A DNA stretch of 64,000 nucleotides from Vibrio sp. PID17_43 (GTDB lineage Bacteria; Pseudomonadota; Gammaproteobacteria; Enterobacterales; Vibrionaceae). Both the position numbers and the translations under genes were made by a program. Position 1 is the first letter of the stretch; every line of letters starts with the position of its first letter. The stretch is from the NCBI RefSeq assembly GCF_002608565.1, contig NZ_LIXM01000020.1:1-64000 (forward strand), in the 5' to 3' direction. Shown one piece after another: positions 1 through 9,316 of the stretch. Under the pieces are notes generated by a model, which was given only the letters and a program-made list of their open reading frames with translations, ran no database searches and had not been told where the DNA came from.

Positions 1-82
1 TGTCTTGCCCATTAAACGAGAAGATCGGATATATCCGAGAGCAATAAAAGCAAAGGCAAAGAAATACCCCAATAAAAAGAAA

Positions 83-105
83 GCCAGTCAGCTTAACTGA
101 CTGGC
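83..105 (-). terminator. Rho-independent terminator of yejK
   Basis: A perfect 9-bp stem (GCCAGTCAG / CTGACTGGC) with a 5-base loop lies 30 bases beyond the yejK stop. On the minus strand it is followed by a T-rich run. Bases 1-82 hold no gene that I can support; they may be the edge of a neighbouring gene cut by the window. Confidence 0.75.
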
Positions 106-134
106 ATTAAGCACGCGGCTCTCTTTTTTATGAA

Positions 135-1133
135 TTAGTTACGGCTTAACTGATCTTTTAGGTTTGGTGGAGTGCCTTTGATCGTTAGTGTGTCGGTTTC
201 AGGGTCGTAGAAAATACGCTCTCCAAGTAACAGACTATCGAAGCTGATGTTCAAACCACCACCAGCCCCGACATACTTAGTCAACTTACGGACAGTTGAA
301 CGATCACCAGGGAAAGAGTCTTCTAACTCATAACCTTGCTCTTTGGTGAAGTCCATAAAACTCGTGCCACCTTGGCTTGCCGGCAATTCACCAGACAGTT
401 CAGCTATTTGCACTTCATCGCCCGATTTGATTTGCTCGTTACAGTAGTTGTAAACCTGCTTCTTGTACTCGTTCGCTTCTTGCTTTTCCAACTTTGAATC
501 TGCACAGAAGTCTTCTACCGCCTGCATCAACACTTGGTTTTGCAACTTAGTGTCTAAACCTATGTCTGCCTGCAAGAAATCGAGGAAGAAATCCGCCACT
601 TTACGACCAACACGCCCTTTAATGTACGAAAGGTAACGATTTGAATCGCGATCCGTATCGTAGCTAGATAGATCAATACGTGCAGCGATGTCCATTTTAG
701 TGATGTCTAGGTAGTCAGTGGCACTAATATCTAAGCCTTCTGTTACTTTTAGGCTTTGGTTCATTGGTAAAATACCGATAAACAGATAGTCAGTGGCTAA
801 ACTTTGATACTCAGCGAAGACTAAAATACCTTCGTCAGCGAATGGATACTTAATCAACTCTTGTTTCAAGCGATTTGCACTGATTTGTGAGAAGTCGTAA
901 AAATCTCTCTCTCCTTTGCGCATTTCCTGAAGCCAAAACTGGAATTCGCTGTCTGACTGGAAAGAGCCGAAACCTTTGCCCGCTTTAGAATGGAATACGC
1001 GATGCAGTTCCGCAACGAGATTCTCTGTCGAGGTATCGTTCTCTAACGATGCCGGGCGAAAGTTTACAACCAGTTCGTCCTGATCGTTTTTGCACAGTTG
1101 GTGCAAAATGACATTTGAAAGATGAAGGCTCAT
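135..1133 (-). CDS. yejK: Nucleoid-associated protein YejK/NdpA
   Basis: A 332-residue protein that I recognise as the YejK/NdpA family by its start (MSLHLSNVILHQL), overall length and neighbours. Family members are found with the nucleoid in gammaproteobacteria; the molecular role is poorly defined. The ORF is full length, starts with ATG at 1133 and ends just before a strong terminator. It is divergent from yejL, with 85 bases between the two starts, so both promoters must lie in 1134-1218. The yejK / yejL-yejM arrangement is conserved in enterobacteria and vibrios, which marks this as core chromosome to the left of the island. The family call is by recall, not by alignment. Confidence 0.9.
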   Translation of the reverse strand: MSLHLSNVILHQLCKNDQDELVVNFRPASLENDTSTENLVAELHRVFHSKAGKGFGSFQSDSEFQFWLQEMRKGERDFYDFSQISANRLKQELIKYPFADEGILVFAEYQSLATDYLFIGILPMNQSLKVTEGLDISATDYLDITKMDIAARIDLSSYDTDRDSNRYLSYIKGRVGRKVADFFLDFLQADIGLDTKLQNQVLMQAVEDFCADSKLEKQEANEYKKQVYNYCNEQIKSGDEVQIAELSGELPASQGGTSFMDFTKEQGYELEDSFPGDRSTVRKLTKYVGAGGGLNISFDSLLLGERIFYDPETDTLTIKGTPPNLKDQLSRN

Positions 1134-1218
1134 AGTGATTTTATCTTGCTACAAGGTTTAAGTTATTAGGCATTGTAGGTTATCATAAGCCGCTTTTACT
1201 ATCATTATTAGAGTCTTT

Positions 1219-1446
1219 ATGCCGATTACATCTAAATATACTGACGAACAAGTAGAGAAAATTCTTGCTGAAGTGGGTGCTGTCCTAGAAAAACACGCAG
1301 CTTCTCCTGAGTTGACGCTAATGATTGCCGGAAATATCGCAACCAATGTCTTAAATCAACAAGTTGCTGCTTCACAACGCAAACTTATTGCTGAAAAATT
1401 TGCTCAGGCACTGATGTCTTCTCTTGACGTGCCAAAAACACACTAA
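1219..1446 (+). CDS. yejL: YejL family protein (DUF1414)
   Basis: A 75-residue protein matching the small YejL/UPF0352 family (start [16 protein letters not shown]). Its function is unknown. It is predicted to be helical and cytoplasmic and has no cysteines or membrane segment. It lies 22 bases upstream of yejM on the same strand, so the two are probably co-transcribed, as in E. coli. Nothing about it is unusual. Confidence 0.9.
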   Translation: MPITSKYTDEQVEKILAEVGAVLEKHAASPELTLMIAGNIATNVLNQQVAASQRKLIAEKFAQALMSSLDVPKTH

Positions 1447-1468
1447 TCACGGACAATAGAACAAGTAC

Positions 1469-3277
1469 ATGGTAGACAGCGGAAACTCATACGGCGAACG
1501 CGTATCTCGACTGGTTGGTTGGGGTCATTGGTTTGCATTCTTCAATATCGTCGCATCGATGTTGATAGGTACACGCTATATCGTTCAGTCGCCTTGGCCA
1601 GAAACCTTGATGGGACAATTCTATCTTGCGGTTTCTTGGGTTGGCCATTTTGGCTTCCTCGTTTTCGCTCTTTATCTGTTGGTTCTATTCCCGCTGACGT
1701 TTGTCCTGCCATCTCGGAAGCTTTTCCGTTTGGTGGCAGTGATATTCGCGACGATTGGTCAAACCCTTTTGTTGGTCGATACGCAGGCCTATCAGTCAAT
1801 TAACCTTCACTTGACCCCTGTCGTTTGGGAGCTGTTATTTAGTGAAGATAAAAGCGCCATTAGTGCAGATTTACAACACCTTTTTGTTGTTATGCCACTG
1901 ATCTTCCTGATTCAGCTTGGTCTGTCTGAATGGGTTTGGCGCAAACAGCGCAAACTTTCTTACAAACACATAGGCCGTCCATTGGCCGCTGTGTTCTTCT
2001 TGAGCTTTATCACTAGTCACTTGGTTTACATTTGGGCTGATGCCTACTTCTATAACCCGATTACTAGCCAGCGTTCTAATTTCCCATTGTCTTATCCGAT
2101 GACAGCGAAAAGCTTCATGGAAAAGCATGGCTTACTCGATCATGAAGAGTACCTTAAGCGCTTAGCAGAAAACCAAAACAATGTAGCCCTCGTGAACTAC
2201 CCGCTCGAACCGCTTGAATTTAACCGTCGTGGTAGTAAGTTGAACGTACTGATGATCAGCGTCAACAACCTTCGTGCCGATGCACTTAACCAAGACCAAA
2301 TGCCAGAACTCTATCGGTTTGCGCAAAACAACCAAAATTTTATCAATCATTACAGCTCAAGCAACGACGCTTACGGGGCGTTTGGCTTGTTTTACGGCTT
2401 ACCGAGCAGCTACGCAAGCAGTATCAAAGCTCAAGGCTCTGCTCCTGTACTGCTTGATGTACTAACAGAACAAAATTATAACTTTGGCCTGTTTAGCGGC
2501 AATGGATTTGAAGATACTCTGTATTCCGAAGTCATCTTCAGAGATCTAAACCTTGCAGAGCAGATTGATGGAACGCAAGCACACAACGATAAACAATCCA
2601 TCAATGCTTGGAAGCATTGGCTAACAGAACAAGCGAAACAGCCATGGTTTAGCTATATCGAAGTGACAGCTGTTGATAATTTCGAATCAGAACCTACAGT
2701 TGCGAACAAAGAAACGCTTGCGAGTGAACGCTTCAAAAAGGCATACGAAAAAGCCGTTAAATCCGCAGACAAGACCGTTGCAGGGATTATTGAAACCCTT
2801 GAGCAACAGCAATTATTAAACAGCACCATTGTGATTATCACCTCTAACCATGGTAGTGAGTTTAATGAAACCAATACCAACAGTTGGGGCGCTAACAGCA
2901 ACTACAGTCGTTACCAACTTCAGGTGCCTATGATTATTCATTGGCCGGGCATGCTTCCTGGGGAGTTTTCTCATAGCACAAGCCACTTGGATCTTTCAGT
3001 CACACTGCTACAAGATATGTTGGGTGTATCATCCAATCCCTACGACTACAGCAGTGGCCGCAATTTATTTGATGAAAGCCGCCGTCGCTGGATCTTAGCG
3101 GGTGATACCCAAGAAATTGCCTTAATCACTGGTTCTCAAACAACCGTCATCGACAAGTTTGGTAACTATAAACTGTACAATGACGACTACAAGCGCTTGC
3201 GAGAAACCACACCCAAGCTACCAGTGCTGATGCAAGGCTTAACAGAATTACAACGCTTCTATTCGAAAAGCAATTAA
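1469..3277 (+). CDS. yejM: Inner-membrane sulfatase-fold protein YejM/PbgA (LPS homeostasis)
   Basis: A 602-residue protein. The first ~200 residues contain about five hydrophobic membrane segments (DUF3413 region). The periplasmic part, from about residue 255, has the alkaline-phosphatase/sulfatase fold (NVLMISVNNLRADAL near its start, ITSNHGSEFNET further on, and a late MIIHWPG motif). The family member YejM/PbgA senses lipopolysaccharide and restrains LpxC degradation through LapB in enterobacteria. Whether the Vibrio protein does this is inferred from homology. The usual metal-binding set of active sulfatases is not obvious, as in E. coli YejM. The gene follows yejL by 22 bases. It is the last core gene before tRNA-Ser and the island. 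Confidence 0.9.
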   Translation: MVDSGNSYGERVSRLVGWGHWFAFFNIVASMLIGTRYIVQSPWPETLMGQFYLAVSWVGHFGFLVFALYLLVLFPLTFVLPSRKLFRLVAVIFATIGQTLLLVDTQAYQSINLHLTPVVWELLFSEDKSAISADLQHLFVVMPLIFLIQLGLSEWVWRKQRKLSYKHIGRPLAAVFFLSFITSHLVYIWADAYFYNPITSQRSNFPLSYPMTAKSFMEKHGLLDHEEYLKRLAENQNNVALVNYPLEPLEFNRRGSKLNVLMISVNNLRADALNQDQMPELYRFAQNNQNFINHYSSSNDAYGAFGLFYGLPSSYASSIKAQGSAPVLLDVLTEQNYNFGLFSGNGFEDTLYSEVIFRDLNLAEQIDGTQAHNDKQSINAWKHWLTEQAKQPWFSYIEVTAVDNFESEPTVANKETLASERFKKAYEKAVKSADKTVAGIIETLEQQQLLNSTIVIITSNHGSEFNETNTNSWGANSNYSRYQLQVPMIIHWPGMLPGEFSHSTSHLDLSVTLLQDMLGVSSNPYDYSSGRNLFDESRRRWILAGDTQEIALITGSQTTVIDKFGNYKLYNDDYKRLRETTPKLPVLMQGLTELQRFYSKSN

Positions 3278-3375
3278 TTCGAGCAAAATCTCTACATTCG
3301 GGGAGCTTTTTTGTATCTTTTATCAGCAAACAGTTCATAATCGAGCAGTAAACGTCCAAACGATTCATTTTGGGG

Positions 3376-3404
3376 TTTACAAGATTTTCAAAGCCTTATA
3401 TTAT
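3376..3404 (+). promoter_or_regulatory. Sigma-70 promoter of tRNA-Ser
   Basis: TTTACA (3376-3381), a 17-base spacer and TATTAT (3399-3404) are followed by a GC-rich discriminator (GCGCTC), 12 bases before the mature tRNA 5' end. This is the form typical of stringently controlled stable-RNA promoters. Confidence 0.75.
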
Positions 3405-3408
3405 GCGC

Positions 3409-5064
3409 TCAACAACGGAGAGATGGCTGAGTGGTTGAAAGCACCGGTCTTGAAAACCGGCGTACGTTAATAGCGTACCTAGGGTTCAAATCCCTATCTC
3501 TCCGCCACTTTGTGATGAAAACGGGAACCGAGAAGTCGGTTCCCGTTTTTGCATTTGCAATTAAGTATAAAACAGCCATATTAGATCCTCCGAATATCAG
3601 CTTTTTTTCTGCATCTACCACCTTTACACTCATAACTGTAGCAAGCATGAGCTGCTTCAATGCCTCATTGTCTATCTGTTGCAAGTACCCCTGTAAGGCT
3701 GAGGCGACCTCTACTAACCTCGCTTCTCCAAAGTTTCTCACTGGAAGATTTATTTTCACTGTTAATTTAGCCATTTCAGACTCAAGAATATCTAATTGAG
3801 TAGATAGAGCAGTTATAGTTTTATTGATTCTTGCATCTGGTTCTAACTCTCCGTCGGCAACCATAGTGATTAAACGGAATTGACGCATTTCCAAATGGTT
3901 TATTTTTTTTGAAAGCTTTGTTTTTTCAAACGACAGCAGTTTACTAGCCTCCTTAAGACGCTGCTTCGCCTGATAACAAATTTCTCTCAGGTGAGCCTCT
4001 GTCAATAATTCATTAATAAATTTATCCTTTACTAAAAGCTCTACTTTATCTCTTCTTATTCTTTTAGATGTGCACGAGTCTGGCGCATGTCTAACCTGCT
4101 TGCTGCATTGGTAATAGCTGTACTTGCCACTTTTACCGCTTGTAACAACCATACTTGCACCGCAAACATTGCACTTTAATAACCCAGTTAATAAACAATT
4201 AGACCTAATTCTTCTTGACTCGGCAGAAAATATATCTCGGAATTTTAATCCCTCTTGAACATTATGAAACTGTTCCTTAGATATAATACTTGGTATGTTA
4301 ACTACAATAGGCTCACTATCACTAGAGTTATAAATAAACTCTCCAATATAAGATCTATTATTTAAAATTCTACATACAGAGTTACGGTTCCACTTTGTGC
4401 CTCTTCGAAAGGATTTCTTTTTGTTCAACATCTCAGCAATAGCTTTTACTCCAAGTGGTTTACCATTAATTCCTTTTTCAGATAGATTGAATATTTCTAT
4501 TACTAACTCAGCTTCCTCTTGTAGTATCTGTAGCTTTTTCCTAGACTTCGATGTCACACCAGAGACTTTAACAGAACGATAACCAAACGGAATTGGCCCA
4601 CCTGTGAAATATTGTTTTAACGCTGTATCCCTCAGCCTATCTCGAACTACCTTGCCATTTTGCATACTCGAATGTTCGTTCATCAGGCCTAGAATTGAAG
4701 ACATTACATAGCTGTCTTCATAGCTTTCGGGTAAAGCTTCTGTTGCTGAAATCAGACGTATTTCTTTCCTCTGTAATACCTTGGTAGCTTCTAATTGAGC
4801 TAATAGATTCCTACTGAAGCGCGATAGAGAATAGACTATTAATCCGTCTACTTTAACGATATCATTTTCAAGTTCTTGTAGCATTAGGTCAAAATTATTC
4901 CTCTTACCTTTATATGCACTAACACCATCATCTATGTACCACTTGATTATATTACCTCCTCGCTCAGTGACCCATGCGATTATTGACTTTCTTTGTCCAT
5001 CAATTGAATCGCCTTTCTCTTTTTGATTATATGAAGAGATTCGTAGATACGCCGCGTATTTCAT
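3409..5064 (-). CDS. Large serine recombinase (site-specific integrase)
   Basis: A 551-residue large serine recombinase. The N-terminal resolvase domain opens YLRISS with catalytic serine Ser10. It is followed by the 'Recombinase' domain, a zinc-ribbon with paired cysteines (KCNVCGAS then YYQCSK..) near residues 310-340, and a coiled-coil stretch before the C-terminus. I chose ATG at 5064 because AAGGAGG lies 7 bases upstream; a longer ORF to 5106 lacks such a site. The last ~35 codons are read through the tRNA-Ser terminator and antisense through the tRNA itself, so that tail is host sequence joined on integration. It probably catalysed entry of this end of the island. Such enzymes use short core sites, so a long direct repeat at the far end is not expected. 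Confidence 0.9.
   Translation of the reverse strand: MKYAAYLRISSYNQKEKGDSIDGQRKSIIAWVTERGGNIIKWYIDDGVSAYKGKRNNFDLMLQELENDIVKVDGLIVYSLSRFSRNLLAQLEATKVLQRKEIRLISATEALPESYEDSYVMSSILGLMNEHSSMQNGKVVRDRLRDTALKQYFTGGPIPFGYRSVKVSGVTSKSRKKLQILQEEAELVIEIFNLSEKGINGKPLGVKAIAEMLNKKKSFRRGTKWNRNSVCRILNNRSYIGEFIYNSSDSEPIVVNIPSIISKEQFHNVQEGLKFRDIFSAESRRIRSNCLLTGLLKCNVCGASMVVTSGKSGKYSYYQCSKQVRHAPDSCTSKRIRRDKVELLVKDKFINELLTEAHLREICYQAKQRLKEASKLLSFEKTKLSKKINHLEMRQFRLITMVADGELEPDARINKTITALSTQLDILESEMAKLTVKINLPVRNFGEARLVEVASALQGYLQQIDNEALKQLMLATVMSVKVVDAEKKLIFGGSNMAVLYLIANAKTGTDFSVPVFITKWRRDRDLNPRYAINVRRFSRPVLSTTQPSLRC
3417..3507 (+). tRNA. tRNA-Ser(UGA)
   Basis: A 91-base tRNA. The acceptor stem GGAGAGA pairs with TCTCTCC, followed by discriminator G and an encoded CCA. 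The anticodon loop reads CTTGAAA (anticodon TGA) on a perfect CCGGT/ACCGG stem. A long variable arm (CGTACG..TAGCGTAC) is as expected for serine, and the T-loop GGTTCAAATCC is intact. It has its own promoter and a strong terminator. The mature gene is complete although the neighbouring recombinase ORF runs through it in antisense. Confidence 0.97.
3518..3550 (+). terminator. Terminator of tRNA-Ser
   Basis: A 14-bp perfect stem (AAAACGGGAACCGA / TCGGTTCCCGTTTT) with a GAAG loop and a T-run, 10 bases past the CCA end. It also lies inside the 3' end of the serine-recombinase ORF, so the element joined the chromosome at or just beyond this hairpin. Confidence 0.9.
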
Positions 5065-5078
5065 CGAAAGCCTCCTTA

Positions 5079-5201
5079 TTAAATATATTTGCCATATTCT
5101 GAGCAATGAAAATAAATGATTTCATCAATAATTAATTCTGGTATCAGCTCAACATTAATTTCAATTTCAATCTCAAATAAAGAATTTCTAGCATTATTCA
5201 T
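5079..5201 (-). CDS. Small protein upstream of the serine recombinase
   Basis: A 40-residue ORF (MNNARNSLFEIEIE..., ending GKYI). It is acidic at the front and rich in Ile and Glu. An AGGG ribosome-binding site lies upstream of its ATG, and it ends 14 bases before the recombinase start, so the two would be co-transcribed and may be coupled. I recognise no family. Its position suggests a control or accessory protein of the recombinase (for example a directionality factor), but nothing in the sequence proves this. It could be a chance ORF in AT-rich DNA. Confidence 0.45.
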   Translation of the reverse strand: MNNARNSLFEIEIEINVELIPELIIDEIIYFHCSEYGKYI

Positions 5202-5235
5202 ATTCAGCACCCTGTGACGATAATTAGAATACTAT

Positions 5236-5266
5236 ATAATGAAAGACCAATTATTAATTTTGTCAA
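5236..5266 (-). promoter_or_regulatory. Possible promoter of the small ORF and serine recombinase
   Basis: On the minus strand a perfect -35 TTGACA (5266-5261) is followed 19 bases later by CATTAT (5241-5236). The spacing is slightly long. It lies 35 bases upstream of the 40-residue ORF. Confidence 0.4.
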
Positions 5267-5544
5267 ATGAAGGGAAGCGCATGAACTATGAAGGTAAAAT
5301 GTACGGCATAATAGTGATACAAAAAGAATTAATATTTTTAAAAAGTTTTAATTCGAAAAAGTCGTTGAATGTTATCTAGTAATTAAAATTCAATAATCCG
5401 CATATTGCCACAAAATAAAAAATTTAAATATTACTGTCTTTATATTGCCACTGCTCATGAGTTAAATAGGAGTTTTCTTATGACATCATGATATATAGTT
5501 GTCGTTATTTAAAATTAAACAATATAAAAATAAACACAATAAAA
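5267..5544. other. AT-rich stretch without a gene
   Basis: Very AT-rich. I see no gene. The sequence ATATTGCCAC occurs at about 5402 and again at about 5445, a short direct repeat that could be a binding site. An apparent ribosome-binding site and ATG near 5480 leads to a stop after three codons. Confidence 0.4.
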
Positions 5545-5977
5545 CCTTTCGTCGAATCAGCCGTTGATGTCGATACCCATGATGTGATTAGCACAGAAGT
5601 CAGCCTCATCAATGTTGGGGATAGTGAAGTTCTCCCAACATTACTGAATCCACTTCGTAGAAGAGTTCATTCTGTATCAGTTGACGGTGCTTATGACACG
5701 AAGAAGTGCCAAGAAGTATTGCAGGCGAAGGGCTGAAAACCTCTAATACCTCCCAGAACAATGCTGGATACAGGGAAAAGGCTCACCCCAGAAATGAAGT
5801 GGTAAATGCACTTTACAATGGTACGCTAGCTCAGTGAAAAACTAACTCTGGTTCTCATGAGCGTTCGATATCTGAGGCCGTAATGTCTCGATGTAAAGGA
5901 CTGACTAGCGGTACATTGAACTTGAGATGTTATAATGCTCAAGTTGGCGAAGCATTGGCAAACGTCAAAGCAATGAA
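5545..5977 (+). pseudogene. IS5-family (IS903-like) transposase remnant
   Basis: Translation gives fragments of an IS5/IS903-type DDE transposase: AVDVDTHDVISTEVSL, NVGDSEVLPTLLNPLRR and VDGAYDTKKC (second catalytic Asp region). After a TGA stop at 5734 the end of the protein follows in fragments (AQVGEALANVKAMNK). The 5' third, including the first catalytic Asp, is missing and at least two stops interrupt the rest. No terminal inverted repeats are seen. The element is dead and marks earlier insertion between the serine recombinase and hsdR. Confidence 0.8.
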
Positions 5978-6006
5978 CAAAGGCAAGGTATCAAACCTTG
6001 CCTTTG
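5978..6006 (-). terminator. Hairpin terminator at the end of the hsd operon
   Basis: A perfect 11-bp stem (CAAAGGCAAGG / CCTTGCCTTTG) with a 7-base loop, directly after the hsdR stop codon. There is no long T-run on the minus strand, so efficiency is uncertain. Confidence 0.6.
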
Positions 6007-6009
6007 TCA

Positions 6010-9000
6010 TTACTTATACCAGCCGTCAGCCAGCACTTCAGCCTGCTCCAATACAAGCTTGATTGCCTCTTCAGCAGCATCTGGCGGGTACTTCCAGCGG
6101 CGCAGCAGTCGGCGAACTAAGTTACGCATACGAGCGCGGACGCTTTCTCGCTTCTGCCAGTCAACCGTAGCTGATTTACGAAGTTGGCCTGTTAGCTCAA
6201 TCGCTAAGTTACGCAAAGCATCATCGCCAAGCTCACGTACTGAAGACTCGTTTTCAACCAAAGCACGGTAGAACGCCATCTCATCCACAGAAAGGTTCAG
6301 TTTATCGAGCAATTCTGCATCTTCCTGCATCTCTTTAGCCCATTGGATCAGTTCTTCAATGACCTGAGCGGTTTCGATGCTGCGGTTGTGGTACTTGTTT
6401 AATGTCGTCAAAATACGGTCTGAGTATTTTTTCTCTTGCACCACATCGTTTTTCATTCGAGCTTTGACTTCATCGCGCAGAAGCTTCTCGAGCAGCTCAA
6501 CAGCAAGGTTTTTCTCCTTCATGTTCTTTACATCTTCTAAGAACTCTTCAGAGAGCAAACCAATATTAGGTTTATCTAAACCAACCATTGCGAAAATATC
6601 ATCGACGCCATCCGCAATCACAGCATTGTCAAGAATTTGCTTCAATGCGGTATTACGTTGTTCTTGATCGATTTTTTTACCAACATTGGTGTGCTTTATA
6701 AAAGCAGCTTTGATTGCTGAGTAGAAAGCGATTTCGTTCTTGTAACCTCGCATCTCATCCATGGTGTTGCACAACGAGTATGCTTTACCTAGCGCAGCCA
6801 TTACATCAAGGAAACGACGTTTGCCATCACGAACTTCTTTACCTTTACTATCAGTATGTGACAACCCTGACAAGTGGCTTGCCGCTTTAGGTAACAAGCG
6901 TAAAGCCTCGGTTTCGAAGTCTGGGCGATAGTTAAATACCTTGCCATCAACTGGTGTGGCAAACATGCCGCGAACGATATCAACCTTTTCCATCAGCACG
7001 GAAAAGGCTTCGGCAGTATCGACTGTTGGTTGCCCTTTACCTTGGCTATTGGTATAGGTTTTGAGTGCGTTTTTCAGCTCATTGGCGATGCCGATATAGT
7101 CAACGACCAGACCGCCCGGTTTATCTTTAAAAACGCGGTTTACGCGTGCGATAGCCTGCATCAGGTTGTGACCTTTCATTGGCTTATCGATATACATGGT
7201 ATGGCAACACGGCGCATCAAAGCCTGTTAGCCACATATCACGTACAATCACCAATTGAAGCTCATCTTGAGTGTCTTTGTATCGCGCCTCAAAGAGCTTC
7301 TTAGTTTTCTTATCATGAATGTGCGGCTGCATCTTAGGTTTATCAGATGCGCTTCCCGTCATGACAATCTTGATAGCCCCTTTAGCAGGGTCATCGTTGT
7401 GCCACTCTGGTTTGATGGCAACAATCGCATTATAGAGGTCGACACAGATTTCACGACTCATCGCTACAATCATGGCTTTGCCGGGAAACGTTTCGGTACG
7501 CGTTGTAAAGTGATTCACTAAGTCCTGAGCTACTTGTTGGATACGTGGCTCAGCACCGACGAGCTTTTCAAGCGTTGCCCATTGAGATTTGATTTTCTCG
7601 CGGCTTGCGGTCTCTTCGTCCTCACCGATCTCATCTTCGATTTGGTCATTAAGCTGCTCAATTTCAGCTTGGTTGATATCAAGTTTAGCTAGACGAGACT
7701 CATAGTAGATTGGCACCGTGGCACCATCATCAACCGCATCTTGAATATCATAGATAGAAACGTACTCACCAAATACGCCACGAGTATCTTTGTCATCCAT
7801 GGCAATCGGCGTTCCCGTAAAGCCAATGAACGATGCATTTGGCAGCGCATCACGCATGTACTTGGAGTAACCATAAACAAACTTTTGTGAGATGACATTG
7901 CCGTTAGCATCTTTGACATCCACTAACTTTGATTTGTTGCCGTACTGGCTGCGGTGCGCTTCATCCGATACCACGACGATGTTGGCACGTGTTGATAGCA
8001 CTGGGTGCTCTGTCTCTTCTGCAAGTAGGGCAAACTTTTGAATGGTGGTAAAGATGATGCCGCCAGATTGACGAGAGAGCAGCAGCTCACGCAGCTTATC
8101 GCGACCGTCCGCTTGCGATGGCACTTGCTTAAGCGTTTCATGCGCCATACCAAAGGTATTAAAAAGCTGACCATCGAGATCATTGCGGTCTGTCACCACG
8201 ACAATAGTTGGGTTGTTCATTGCAGGCTGTTGCAACAGTTTACTGGCGTAGCAAACCATAGAGATACTTTTGCCACTGCCTTGCGTATGCCAAACCACAC
8301 CAGCTTTACCGCTGCCGGGCTTGATTTTATCTAAGCCTTTTGTCGCTTGAACTTGGTATTGGCTCATGTTTTCTGCAACTAAAGGAAGCTCACCATCGGC
8401 TTGTTTCGCACGCACAGTGGCCTCGACTGCCGCTCGCACCGCATGGAACTGGTGGTAACCTGCAATCTTCTTGATGACCGTATCATTGTCTGTTTCGAAC
8501 AAAACAAAATAACGAATGTAATCAAGCAGTAAATCAGGCTTAAAGAAACCCTTAACCATGGTTTCAAGCTGGTAATCCCAAAGCGGTTTATCATCTTCAC
8601 CAGAAACAGTTTTCCAAGGTAAAAAACGTTCTTTGTTTGCGGTGAGAGAGCCAACACGCGCTGTCCAACCATCGCTCACCACCAAAGATTCATTGAAAAC
8701 GAACAGATCCGGGATTTCATCTTTGTAGGTTTGCAGTTGGTTGTAAGCATGCCAAATGTCCGCATGTTCATCGGCAGGGTTTTTCAGCTCAATAACCGCA
8801 ATCGGCAAACCGTTGATGAATACCACCACATCTGGGCGGCGATTGCCTTTTTTACCTGTAATGGTGAATTGATTCACCACCAAAAATTCGTTGTTATCTG
8901 GATTGGTAAAGTCCATTAAGCGTGCATGGGTGTGCTTGGTTTTCGTTTCCCCATCTTCATACGCGGTATACTCCACAGGCACACCCTCTATCAGGTACTT

Positions 9001-9264
9001 GTGGAAAGCGCGGTTGCTTTTAATCAGCACTGGCGTGTCTGGCGTACTGACCGTATTCACCACCACATCCAAGCTTTCTTGTGGCAGCTCAGGGTTCAAC
9101 ACCTCTAAACGCTCCAGTAAGCGCTGTTTCAACACAACTTGGTGGTAATCATCACGTTCTGGTGAATCGCCATCAGGGGCGATGTCGTAGCCATTTTTGT
9201 ATAGGTAGCCTTGGTCTGTAAACCAGTCAAGACAGAGCTGTTCTAGTTGGTCTTCTGTGATCAC
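6010..9264 (-). CDS. hsdR: Type I restriction enzyme, R (translocase/nuclease) subunit
   Basis: A 1084-residue HsdR. The N-terminal nuclease domain carries a PD-(D/E)xK core (RPDVVVFINGLPIAVIELK, about residues 140-160). It is followed by an SF2 helicase motor with Walker A (HTQGSGKS), DEAH box (DEAHRSQYG), motif III (GFTGTPI) and later QAIARVNR, and then a helical C-terminal domain for complex assembly. All motifs are intact and the length is normal. It cuts unmodified DNA after ATP-driven translocation as part of an R2M2S complex. It is last in the operon, 52 bases after the 193-residue gene, with its ATG at 9264. Codon use resembles the chromosome, so the RM system is probably functional. 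Confidence 0.97.
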   Translation of the reverse strand: MITEDQLEQLCLDWFTDQGYLYKNGYDIAPDGDSPERDDYHQVVLKQRLLERLEVLNPELPQESLDVVVNTVSTPDTPVLIKSNRAFHKYLIEGVPVEYTAYEDGETKTKHTHARLMDFTNPDNNEFLVVNQFTITGKKGNRRPDVVVFINGLPIAVIELKNPADEHADIWHAYNQLQTYKDEIPDLFVFNESLVVSDGWTARVGSLTANKERFLPWKTVSGEDDKPLWDYQLETMVKGFFKPDLLLDYIRYFVLFETDNDTVIKKIAGYHQFHAVRAAVEATVRAKQADGELPLVAENMSQYQVQATKGLDKIKPGSGKAGVVWHTQGSGKSISMVCYASKLLQQPAMNNPTIVVVTDRNDLDGQLFNTFGMAHETLKQVPSQADGRDKLRELLLSRQSGGIIFTTIQKFALLAEETEHPVLSTRANIVVVSDEAHRSQYGNKSKLVDVKDANGNVISQKFVYGYSKYMRDALPNASFIGFTGTPIAMDDKDTRGVFGEYVSIYDIQDAVDDGATVPIYYESRLAKLDINQAEIEQLNDQIEDEIGEDEETASREKIKSQWATLEKLVGAEPRIQQVAQDLVNHFTTRTETFPGKAMIVAMSREICVDLYNAIVAIKPEWHNDDPAKGAIKIVMTGSASDKPKMQPHIHDKKTKKLFEARYKDTQDELQLVIVRDMWLTGFDAPCCHTMYIDKPMKGHNLMQAIARVNRVFKDKPGGLVVDYIGIANELKNALKTYTNSQGKGQPTVDTAEAFSVLMEKVDIVRGMFATPVDGKVFNYRPDFETEALRLLPKAASHLSGLSHTDSKGKEVRDGKRRFLDVMAALGKAYSLCNTMDEMRGYKNEIAFYSAIKAAFIKHTNVGKKIDQEQRNTALKQILDNAVIADGVDDIFAMVGLDKPNIGLLSEEFLEDVKNMKEKNLAVELLEKLLRDEVKARMKNDVVQEKKYSDRILTTLNKYHNRSIETAQVIEELIQWAKEMQEDAELLDKLNLSVDEMAFYRALVENESSVRELGDDALRNLAIELTGQLRKSATVDWQKRESVRARMRNLVRRLLRRWKYPPDAAEEAIKLVLEQAEVLADGWYK

Positions 9265-9316
9265 ATTATTTTCTCACATTGGAGTATCGTTTTTATTTTT
9301 CGCCGTAGCATTGCAC

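Noticed and set aside
3431..3799. Plus-strand ORF over tRNA-Ser and the recombinase end
   Set aside because: It starts inside the tRNA and shadows the recombinase; no ribosome-binding site.
3508..5530. Long direct repeats (attL/attR) flanking the island
   Set aside because: I compared the tRNA-Ser 3' end and terminator with the right side near 21.2-21.7 kb and found no matching stretch. Serine recombinases need only a very short shared core.
6801..8672. Shadow ORFs inside hsdR on both strands
   Set aside because: hsdR is intact through this region with all motifs in frame; the others have no support.
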